Assembly: GCA_037039925.1 (NCBI GenBank)
Contig: JAXRKP010000060.1
Location: forward strand, 104,501-168,500
Source of the DNA: Doris montereyensis
Lineage: Eukaryota; Mollusca; Gastropoda; Nudibranchia; Dorididae
Direction of reading: 5' to 3'
DNA: 64,000 bases
Each line of letters opens with the position of its first letter. The first letter of the stretch is position 1. The notes under the pieces are model-generated. The model had not been told where the DNA came from and searched no databases. It saw only the letters and a list, made by a program, of their open reading frames with translations. The translations under genes were made by a program, and so were the position numbers. This document shows positions 23,201 to 32,600 of this stretch, piece by piece.

Positions 23201-25819
23201 ATTACTTTACTGGTAATCAAATCATTCATTTTTTAAGACAGATAAAATTTCTTGACAAGTACACACGTATGTGTACCTGCTGTGAAAGGGCATTTTATTT
23301 TCTCAAATCCTTGTGGAATGAACGTGTTTACAGAGGCAATTGATGCAAATTTTAATAGTGAATCAGACTCTCATGTTGAGTTTGAGAATGATAGCATGTT
23401 AGATCTAAATCTAGATCGAAACGAAATTTCTACTCCTGACGGAGAGTCACTATCTTCGCCTGAACAACCAAGTTCTGAATGTTCCATCGAACTGAACAAT
23501 GTCAAAGATAATATGGATGCATGTCATATGAAATGAAAGAGAAATTATTCAAGCATCTAAAAGAATTTTTTAAATTAAGTTATTTTATTAAGTGGTGTAT
23601 GCACAAGCAATATTTTACTAGCACCATGTCGTCATGTTGCAAGAGTTACAAGGAATATGGTATGGGACTCAGCTTTGCTAGGGTTCAAACCCAGGATATC
23701 ACGATTCTCACTTGGCCACCGATGTACAATTATAAAAGTTTTAATATTTAGTATAAATGTTACACATATATCTTAATCACATCATGCTTAAATGTGTGTA
23801 TGCTGTTTATGTGTGAAGAGTAATCAATGATTAGAAAAAACGGGTTGTATTTCATTTTGTATTGAAGGTATTGCAACAGAAATAACACTAAAACAATGTG
23901 CCACTTTGTGGACAATAAAGTTGTATATATATATACTGAACAACTTGAGATTAATACAAGTATTAAGTATATTATATATATATCCATCACACTATGCGCC
24001 TAAAGCTGTCGTAAGATGGGAGTGGGGGCTATAGAAATGAATTGTATTATTATTATTACTAAAAAGAACCTATTATTATTATTACTAAAAAGAACCTGAA
24101 ATCAACGGCAATTGAAGGTGATAATTTAATAATTATGATTTTAAATTGCTTTAAAAATAAGTTCCTTCAAGGCCCATAGAGCCGGAGCTTATCCCGATTT
24201 CTAACCTACAGCGAAACAGGTGTTAATAATCACCTCCTGGACAGGCCGCTATTCTGATGCAGTCTTTGTTCCCAAGCTAGTGCTTGTACCCATTTGTACC
24301 TGGGTAGAGTGGGGAAAATGCTTGTTTTAGTGTCTTTCCCAAGGAACACAAAGTCGGACCTGGCTTTGCTAAGATTCAAACTCGGGACCTCATGATCCCC
24401 AGCTCGGCAGCCTAACCATCAGCTTTACCTCAAAGAAATTATCACAGTGCTCTCATAAATGAAAAAAAAAAAGAAAAGCATTCAAATTTAAGAAAATATA
24501 AAGCAACATAAAAATTCAGCAGGAAATAAGATAAAACTCACTAGCTCTTGTTCCTTTTACCATCAGGGGAAAGAAAATCAGTGAGCTATAGAAAAAGTAT
24601 CTAAAAACCCGAGAGTGTTTCCAGTAAAACTTGAATGGAAACTGTTGAACTCTGGAAAATGCTGTCCATCGAAACTTGAAAAGCTCACCTCCACCACGGA
24701 TCTGAGCAGAGAAAAAGGAAAATAGAACAGGTTATAATGAAAATATGGTCAAACAAGTGCTCTAAAAACTGGAAAGATACATATAGGGTTACTTGATCGT
24801 AAACTTAAATCCACAGTAGATAGGGCCTACAGTAGATTGAGGTCTAGCTGAAGTAATAATTATAAATATTAATTCAACTCATGATATTTGATAACACAAA
24901 TGGGAGGAATACCATAGTCGGGCACACAGTGTGATTTTCTATGGAATGAGTTGACGAAACTTTGCCTCGGATAACAGGGGTGGGAAATGGTTCAGGGATG
25001 GTGCTAGTGTAGATTTACGGATTATTTCTTTTGAAGTGGGTACATGTGCCGCACATTTGAGATGCAAGTGTGGTTTTTTCTTCACAATGTTGTACTCTCA
25101 GGAAAGGTACTTCACTCAACTTTCCTCACTTCACTTTGGAGTGAATGAGTACCCAGCTATAAGTAGAGAAAGATCTTGTCAGTGTTATAGTACGAAAAGC
25201 GTAACAGGCTTGTGTACTGTATGCTGCTCTGAGAGTGAGAAGGACTTTGAATGAAATAGCCAGCTGGGGGATAAACGATGTATAGAGCCTGCACTTGAGC
25301 AGGGATATGGCCTATAAATCCATATTTTCTCTTTATTTTATTGCTCTGATACCCATATAGGTAAAAACTCTTCAGCATATGCATGGGGGGGTTGTTAGTG
25401 TTTGGGTAGTGGGCTAGTCTTTAGGGATTGTGATAAAAATGAATTGAAATGAATGTTTTCTGTATTTTTCTTTGTTTTCTTTCCACTTTCCTTCATCTAT
25501 TTCTAGGGTTTATTAAATTCACTCGTGGTATAAGGGAATGCTTACTTGCACATCCTGGCTCTGCAGGCGGTACATGCAACATCTGCCTTTTTATTTTGGT
25601 TTTTATTGGACAACACCCTCTGTTAGTAAACCCTTTTTTCTCAGGGCCAAGGTATCACATGTTTCATCAATTGTCCGGTAAACTGCAGTTGCCAAACACC
25701 TCGCTCACCTGGGCCAGCATGCAAAACCTAATTAATCCTTACTAATTTGACACAAGATTAATCTATTAAAAAGTAATGTACACTAATTTTTAACTTACTT
25801 TCTCTGGGACTGCAGACAT
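20211..25819 (-). CDS. Four-exon gene for an unrecognised 37-residue peptide
   Basis: Minus-strand exons 25799-25819, 24689-24701, 22041-22094 and 20211-20236 join in phase. By exon they encode MSAVPEK; IRGG plus a split codon for A; NSPDNVKKWEEIRAGKH; and a split H then TMFELPH and TAG. Splice sites are strong: donors AAA/GTAAGT, GAG/GTGAGC and CACC/GTAAGT, and acceptors with long pyrimidine tracts ending CTGCTCAG, CTTTTCAG and TTTCTAG. The start has A at -3, and a poly(A) signal follows about 130 nt after the stop. The peptide is charged and soluble, without signal peptide or membrane segment. I do not recognise the family. It is divergent from CDIN1, with start codons 739 bp apart. It could be a real micropeptide or one isoform of a longer protein using other exons. 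Confidence 0.6.
20445..20480. repeat. Perfect 36-bp palindrome
   Basis: CATGCATTCCCTCATATA followed directly by its exact reverse complement, with no loop. It lies in the last intron of the minus-strand micropeptide gene, about 210 bp from its last exon. It could extrude as a cruciform or fold in RNA. Confidence 0.95.
20770..21620 (-). mobile_element. LINE fragment (endonuclease region)
   Basis: Near-identical blocks are shared with the LINE at 31580-32340, for example GAGTTTAGTAGCTTTCTT, GGTGATGATCACTAAATAT and CAGCTCCTCTGTTAAC. It is the same minus-strand apurinic-type endonuclease region, broken by stops and shifts. Only the 5' part of the element is present, in the last intron of the micropeptide gene. 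Confidence 0.75.
22041..22094 (-). CDS. Micropeptide exon 3
   Basis: A 54-nt exon encoding the end of an Ala codon and NSPDNVKKWEEIRAGKH plus one base. Acceptor TTTTTTTCTTTTCAG, donor GTAAGT. This is the most protein-like exon of the gene. Confidence 0.62.
22290..23030. mobile_element. Possible remnant TA-flanked DNA element
   Basis: TACAGTGGTCTCTGCATAAC at 22290 looks like a mariner/pogo end and is followed by ATCCCACC. Near 22995-23025 the inverted text GAGTGGGATGTTAG and GGGATGTTAA appears, but no clean right terminus was found. Treat as a tentative fragment. Confidence 0.3.
23020..23540 (+). pseudogene. Possible piggyBac-type 5' remnant with acidic open frame
   Basis: TTAACCCCTTG at 23025 resembles the TTAA target plus CCC start of piggyBac-like elements. 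About 310 bp later an open frame (near 23340-23536) encodes a Ser/Asp/Glu-rich stretch (EAIDANFNSESDSHVEFEND, then ESLSSPEQPSS) of the kind found at the N-terminus of piggyBac transposases. No catalytic region follows. The assignment rests on weak features. Confidence 0.25.
23650..23725 (-). mobile_element. SINE family B head fragment
   Basis: Minus-strand tRNA-like B-box region (GGGTTTGAACCC..) followed by AAAGCTGAGTCCC-like text, similar to the head of the element at 24160-24440. Confidence 0.45.
24046..24096. repeat. Two-copy tandem repeat
   Basis: A unit of about 25 bp, TTATTATTATTACTAAAAAG plus AACC, occurs twice in tandem. Confidence 0.85.
24160..24440 (-). mobile_element. tRNA-derived SINE, family B
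   Basis: On the minus strand it begins with a tRNA-like region (GGTTAGGCTGCCGAGCTGG, then B-box-like GAGTTTGAATC). It continues through TTCCTTGGGAAAGACACTAA and ends with CGGGATAAGCTCCGGCTCTA. The tail recurs in the same orientation at 39165-39290. Confidence 0.7.
24689..24701 (-). CDS. Micropeptide exon 2, 13-nt microexon
   Basis: ATCCGTGGTGGAG (IRGG plus one base) lies between a very strong acceptor (pyrimidine tract then CTGCTCAG) and the donor GTGAGC. Phase fits both neighbours. Confidence 0.55.
25080..25340 (+). mobile_element. SINE family A, body and tail
   Basis: Shares AGCCTGCACTTGAGCAGGGA and CCTATAAATCCAT with the tail of the minus-strand copy at 10020-10375, and GAGAAGGACTTTGAATG.. 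with its middle. It lies in intron 1 of the minus-strand micropeptide gene. Confidence 0.7.
25799..25819 (-). CDS. Micropeptide exon 1 (start codon)
   Basis: ATG at 25819-25817, seven whole codons (MSAVPEK), then the consensus donor GTAAGT at 25798-25793. The upstream sequence on this strand is a plausible 5' UTR. Confidence 0.6.
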
Positions 25820-26557
25820 ATTGCTTGACTGGATGTTGTTGCCTTTCTCTCTTGCCGAGTAGAGGTCAAGAAGATGAAAAATGTATTACAGTGTAAGACG
25901 AACCGGAAATATCTGCAGTATTTGCCCTTTGCTGTTTAACGGACGAAGTATAAATCTCCACAGTCTTTAATAATATCCGCCTATCGTGAGAAAAGTAATT
26001 TTTGACCATGAGTTATAATTCTAGGCCAGGGGTTTCAATTGAAGGCAAACAGAATCGTAATAAGATTTTGCTGAAGTATAATCAAATTGAGATGATTTGA
26101 CAATCTTTTTGGCTTATATCTGCGAGGCCTAACTCTTGCCTATGAAAGTTATAAAAACAAGTCAACACATGTACATGCATTTGCAAATAATATATATAGG
26201 CTGCATGTCAGAAGGTCGCATCCGTTTCATTTTCAGTCATTTTGAGCCTATACCAGATATTGGTTGCTATAGGTGTCGTGATTTTGACTTGAAAAATCGC
26301 TGGTAAAAAGAACCAACAGTTATAATGTCTTCTTTTGCCACGGGGGCACAGTTTCAGATTTGAAAACTTACTTTTGTCTGAGAAAATATTATAAATGGGA
26401 TAAAAAATTGATCAATCACCGGTTTTTACAAAGGATGCTCTAAAATTGAAAGTAGAAAAAACCCAAGAGAGCTCTTTCATTTAAAAATTCGGTGCCTTTC
26501 TTATATCTAGATCTAGATCTATATAGTTATAACATGGCCTAATGATAAGGTGTCAGG
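25820..26557. promoter_or_regulatory. Putative bidirectional promoter, micropeptide / CDIN1
   Basis: The 738 bp between the two divergent start codons. TCTAGATCTAGATCTA lies at about 26506-26521, 40 bp upstream of the CDIN1 ATG. No TATA box or CpG-rich core is evident. The bidirectional role is inferred from layout only. Confidence 0.4.
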
Positions 26558-26658
26558 ATGAAGCAAGAAATGTATGATGCTGTCCTCGAGGTTCTTAGCC
26601 GGACGACATTTTTCAGCCATGGCATGGCCGAATTACAGAAAAGATTTCCCAGAATTTT
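26558..26658 (+). CDS. CDIN1: CDIN1 exon 1 (start codon)
   Basis: ATG at 26558 opens [15 protein letters not shown], then [13 protein letters not shown] plus two bases before GTAAGT. It aligns with the human N-terminus (QYDEI..LV.. LKQRFP). The longer open frame starting at 26574 is a shadow in another frame. Confidence 0.85.
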
Positions 26659-29600
26659 GTAAGTTGATTTTTAAAATGAATGAAAATGAAGATTGTCAAA
26701 TTGTGTCACTTGTCACTCAGTCGTCATGCCAGTGTAGTGTAGGTAGATCTAGTTTAGATCTAAAGATCCAGTCACTTCATCTGTGACTGTCCTGTAATTT
26801 CCAGTCCACTCACAACACGTTGATGCAAGACTAAAGTCTCAGGCCTTGAAAGTTTGATACATCAACACGCCAGTCTTGCTGGCATCACAAGACTCACTAC
26901 ACAGTGTCACCACACTCACGGCAGACAGTTAACGCCAGGTCTTCTCTCTTGCTTTGAAAAAGCCTGTATATGGGTTTTACTTCCTGTGAGCTCTCTCTTG
27001 CTTTGAAAAAGCCTGTATATGGGTTTTACTTCCTGTGAGCTGAATTGAGTTTTGTAGGGTGTTGCATCAATGCAAGCTGATTTGAGTATTGTAAAATTGT
27101 AGTGTAGGGTGTTGCATCCATGCAAACTGAATTGAGGCGTGATAGGTATTTACTTTCAACAACACTCACGTGACCTGCTCGCTGTGACGTCACTACTCAT
27201 GAGATACAAACAATACACAAATACCTAATGTATTGCATCTTTTCTTGCTGAATTGAGCCTTGATAGGTACCTGCTCGTGTGACACCACTGCTCGCAAGAT
27301 AAAATCAGTTTGCAATGTACGTATGTACGCAAATCCCGGAAGTCTTGCATCTTGTAATAATCTGAAATGGCGAGCTCGATACTGCTCTAGTTTTCATTTG
27401 CTTGAGTAAGCCTAGCAAATTTTATCTGAATTTAGATTGCACCATGTTAGCTTTATTTGAATCTCTATCCTTAACAAATTTGTGAGTGTTGCACACTGTA
27501 CAGACAGGTGACACAGAAGGGATTTGTTTTCTGCTTTTAGACTCTACACATTTTAAAAACATTGAATCTTTTTTCGATTTTTAGCTATTCTTCATTAATG
27601 ACGAGTACCTTAGAGATACAAAGTGCTATTCGTCATTAGTATGGGATGTATTTGCAGTATGGATGGCGTTTTGGTACTCGTCAGTACTCGAGTACATTCT
27701 CGCCATAAGCGGGTCATTTCATTGTTCTCAACGTCATGCAAAATTGATTGCTGAGCTGACTGCTTGTCTGTCAACCTTACCGTAGGAAGCAACTGGAAAA
27801 AGAACAAAATGAAGAAGAGAGACACACATATGTTTTATATACATGATGCAAAACAGAGAGAGAAGACCAAGAAAGATAAAAGAAGAGAGCTACACACATA
27901 CAAGACAGAGAGAGATCTGTAGATCAAATCACGCATGCTACATCTAGATCTCAATGTAAAGTTGAATCGTGAATCGTTCCCATCCACCAGTTTCATCTGT
28001 AATTTTCAAATCAGGGGGAAAATACTGAAAATGTCAAATAATAACAAGATATTATCATTGAACGTTTAAATTTATAAATTAGTCATTACAAAATACAAAG
28101 TCTAATCCTAATTAAATTGGGATCATGCTGAGTACCATCATTTATCATTAATGATGTGCATAGTGCCAAGGTCCATTCGTCGTTAAAGGAGAACCAATTG
28201 AGTGACGAGTTTCTTTCACTTTCACCATTAATGACAAATAGTGGCGATGTCCATCTATCATTAAAGACGAATATTGCTGGCCTTTTTTTTTTTTTTTTTT
28301 TTTTTGGTGTGTCTGGCAATCTTAGACATTAAATTGTATTATATATGAAATATTATCCTGAATAAAATACTACTGCTTCCATTGTAATTGCCTTTCCAGT
28401 AACATTAGGTTAAGTCCAGAACAGCAACTTTGATATGGGATAGCGATTAGGATCTTCCTTTTATAGACCATACTGGCCTTGATGGAGTTTTACTTCTTAT
28501 TAAGAATGGCTCTTTAAAGAAGCCTTGAAATAAATTATAATTTCATGGGTTTTTGTGTTGTTTTTTTTACAGAGACACAGTTAGTGAGAAGACTCTGAGA
28601 AGCATTCAAGCACAATATTATGTGGTACGGAAATATTTCTATTTATAACATTTATAGTTTGTCTTCTAAGTGTATATCTATTCACTAGACTTCTAACATT
28701 CCTCTGTTCGGCTGTCTTATGTAAACAACATTCAGCTTTCCTCAATACTCTTTCATTCTTAGCTCTTTAATTAAAGCATTTTATTTTTTAAAATGACAAT
28801 TGCACTTTATTTACATATTTATTTATTTCTTTATCAGTTCCCATTCTACCTTCCGGTTATGGGTTTAGACACCCAGAATATTCCAAGCTACCCTGTCCTG
28901 ACATTTTCTGTTTCCTCCTGTGAAGGTTGAATTTCTTTGCTTTAGTGCTTCTTTTAAATGTTTGTCCCACTTTCTTCGAGATTATTTTTTGGTCTTTTAC
29001 ATGGGTTTTAGCATTGTCTAGTTATTCTCTTCTCATTCATTCTGTTTACAAGCCCAAACCATCTCAATTGGTTCATTTCTTAGTTTTAATGCCATCTGCC
29101 TTGGTTTGATCTCTTGTTGATGTGTTTCTGATTTTATCTCTTTTTGTTTTCCCTACTACTCTTCTAAGATATTTCATTTCAGCTGCCTGTACTTTACTGT
29201 CTTCCTTACTGTCTACGGTTCAGATCTCACTGCCATAGAGGAGAGAAGGACAATAAACTGTGTTGTATACTGCCATTTTGGTTTTTGTTGATAATTTTTG
29301 TTGACCTTCAAATGCCTTTTCTAGATGATTATATATTGTCATTGTCTTTTGGATTCTTTGGCTTATTTCTTTAACATACCCACAGACACCAAAACAGGCA
29401 AATCTTCTTATTTATGCCATCCAAGACAATTACTGATCAACAGTTCTTTTGCCATACCTAAGATCTCACGCATTAATTTGTGCATAGTGTGGAATCCAAT
29501 ACATATTGTAATAGTGATGATGATGATAATGATAAATAATAATATTAATAATTAACAATGATGATGATAATAATAATAATAGTATAAACAACAATTGTAG

Positions 29601-32600
29601 TTTTGAACTTGTTCCAATTTTTCTCTGCCCTGTTAAAGGTTTTGTGGTTTTTTCTTTGCATTAACTTTCAATCCTCTTTTTTTTAGTTCATTATTGAGCA
29701 TGTTGATATTATATTGAAGGTTATTTTCTGATTTTCCAAATGGAGCTAAGCCATCAGCAAATGAAAGCATTGATACATTTACTGGTTTGAGTTCCTACAT
29801 ACCTACATTCATTTTTTTAAAAATTGGATGATGCCTTTGCAATTGAATCCATAAATGTGACAAACAAAAGAGGGTTCAGAATACAACCCTGTCTAACTCC
29901 TATATCTACTTCAAATTCATAAGATATTTTCCAGCTGTTCTCACTGCACATGTTGGTTTATTGTAAAAAAATTTAATAGCTTCCATCAAATTTTGTTCTA
30001 CTTTATGTTCTTTTAAAGAATGTCATAGTTCATCTCTCGTCACTGTATCAAATACCTTTTCTAATTCAATGAAATAGAAGTGTACTTCAATATTTCTTTC
30101 AAGGAACTTTTCTATTGTTTGTCTAATTGTAATGATGTGGTCACGTACACTTCTCCCTGGTCTAAATCTGCTCTGATGTTCTTCCATCTGATCTTCTACT
30201 CTTTTCCTCAGTCTCATTTCTAGTATCCTGGCATACACCTTTCCTGGTACGCTCAGCAGTGATATCCTTTTATAGTTTTGGCATTCTTTTATATAGTTGA
30301 TCCTTTCTTGTGTTTTAGTACTATTGTTTCCTTCTTGGGGGACTCTGTAGTCCAGAGGCAAGGTATCAGCCTCTCAACCAAATGACAGTGGGTTCAAGCC
30401 CCACCAACAGTTGAAAATTTTGCTCCCCTGGTCCAGGTAGGTGGATCAGACACATAGTCCCATCGGAGACGGTCACTAAAAAGGAGGTCCCATGTGCAGA
30501 TCACAACTATCTGTGCATGTTGCAGATCCCTTGGCTGTTTACAGGGCAGTTCAGGCGAAATTTTAAATCCTACTAAAAACCCTGAAATCACCTTGATTGT
30601 AGGTGTGTGTAGATCAAATAGAATCAAATGTCAAAAGTTCCCTTTTTCCAGTCATCTGACACCTATTTTGACTTCTATGATGGTTGGCATATTTCATGCA
30701 GTAGTTTGTCTGCCTCTCTCCCTTGGTTTTTAATCATTTCTGGATAAATTTGATCTGCTCCTGGGACCTTTCCTAGTTTGAATTTTCGTATGGCTGTTTG
30801 GATTTCTTCCATTGAGATATGTACATCTTCAGCTGGATTATTTGTTATTCTCACTGGTTGGTCTATACTTCTTGTTTCATATGTTCTGTAGGGAGTGGAT
30901 GGTTGGTGGCCACTGCTGGTAGGTCCTACTTCTTTCCTTTTATTCTTTCACTTCTCTTTTATCTTGCTGTTTCCTCTTAATTCACCTGAGATCACCACAA
31001 TGGTGGATGGGGTGAATTTCAATTAAACAAACAAACAAATTCCTAGGGACTATGCATTTGCTGAAAGTATTTTCTCCATGATTTCATTGTCTTCCTGCAT
31101 TATTCCTCCTTTAGCGTTCTTAATTTGTCTAATTGGGCATGCTTTGGTCTGTCTCATGCTTTTCATTGCTCCCCAAAACAGCTTTTGATTTCCTTGGTAG
31201 CATTCTCAAAGTTTTTGTCCAAACTCTTCCCACTGTTCCTGTTTTGCTTTCCTCACTTCCTCTTGTGGCGATAGTATTTTTACGCACATATCTATCCTAT
31301 CTTCTGGCCTTTTCGTTTGTAAGTATTTCTTCCAGGCTTTTTTCTTTTGTTTGATCTTAGTTTTGACATTCTTATTCCATTATGCTGTTCTTTTCCTATC
31401 TCCTTTAATTTGTTTCCTACCACAGACCTCCTTAGTACAACTGAAAAGTGTTTCCCTATACATTTGCCACTTTTCTTCTATTGTAATGTTATTCAGATCA
31501 ATCTGCCCTTTACTGATAAATCTTTTTATCCTGGATTAGTATATATATCTGTTTTACATCTGGTTCATTTAGTTCATTGATTTTGAGTTTAGTAGCTTTC
31601 TTCTCTTTCCTTTTCTGTTTCTTTTTCCTCAGTCAGTAATCTCATTTATGCAATCACTAGGTGATGATCACTAAATATCTCAGCTCCTCTGTTAACTTGT
31701 GCATCCATCGTACTGTAAAAAAAGGAGCTGCTAACTATTATGTAGTCTATGATTGACTTTTCATTTCTGTCTTCATTTACCCTTGTGTATTTGTGAGCAT
31801 TTTTATTTGAAACAAAGGTGTAGGCTATTTTCATGCTATTCTTTATAGACAAAAGTCTATAGGTCTCTTCATTTAAAGAAGTTATTGTCTCTCCTTCTCT
31901 ACCTATGACTCCACCTGGTGTTTCTGCACTGCTGCCCACTCTAGCGTTAATATCTCCTAAAACCATTAGTTCCCCTTTGGATTTGAGATTATCTGTAGCT
32001 ATTTGTAAATTGGTTTCAAAGATATCTTTTTCTTCTTTGGTGGGATCTTCATTTGGCCCATATGCAATTCATATAAATAATTTCTCTTCCGTTTGTTTTA
32101 ATGTTTACGTCTTATAGACTCGAGCTAATAATTTTCCAACTGTCTTTTTATAGCTTTTCATGTCTTTTATGCATTGGGAGGCCTACTCCTGTTTTAGTTC
32201 TATCATTTACATCTACTCCTGAAAAGATTAAAGTATGATTTGGTCCTACATTTTCTATTCCTTGTCCTTTAAATTTTTCTAATTCTTCAACTAATTTGAA
32301 CTCTTTTCCATTTATTGATCTGACATTCCATTTGTTTACATTGGTTTTGATATAAATATATTTTACAGAGACGAATGCGTCGTTGTCATCATCATCATTA
32401 CAGTAGAGATACAAGAGAAAAATATTATCAGTTGTGAGTTTCTTTTTAATTTTGTACATTAATGATGTTATGAGGTTAAAGTTCATTTTTTATTTTATAC
32501 ATGCTTGAGAATGTCCACGAAAGTAAATGAAAATAGAAAAAAGTACAGTGGAGCCCATAAAAAATCACCCCACCTATTGTCGATTCTTGGTTGTGATCAA

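Larger units (their letters stand above)
28850..32345 (-). mobile_element. Decayed antisense LINE (endonuclease plus reverse transcriptase) in CDIN1 intron 2
   Basis: On the minus strand the endonuclease starts near 32340 ([20 protein letters not shown]). It continues with [19 protein letters not shown] and [17 protein letters not shown] at 31966-31646. Reverse-transcriptase blocks follow at 30361-30023: [33 protein letters not shown] and [11 protein letters not shown]. Next come [11 protein letters not shown] near 29880 and a C-terminal LLYGSEIWTVDS near 29230. The motifs fit an RTE-like non-LTR element. It is broken by stops, shifts and two SINE-type insertions, so it is not functional. Confidence 0.85.

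Noticed and set aside
26574..26786. Plus-strand frame starting [10 protein letters not shown] as a gene
   Set aside because: It overlaps CDIN1 exon 1 in the wrong frame; the frame from 26558 matches the family and splices correctly.
31347..31580. Plus-strand hydrophobic frames at 31133-31580
   Set aside because: They are the antisense of the LINE region between endonuclease and reverse transcriptase.
32148..32486. Minus-strand gene with an Asp-rich segment
   Set aside because: It is the LINE endonuclease start joined to the antisense of CDIN1 exon 3; the Asp run is the complement of the His codons.
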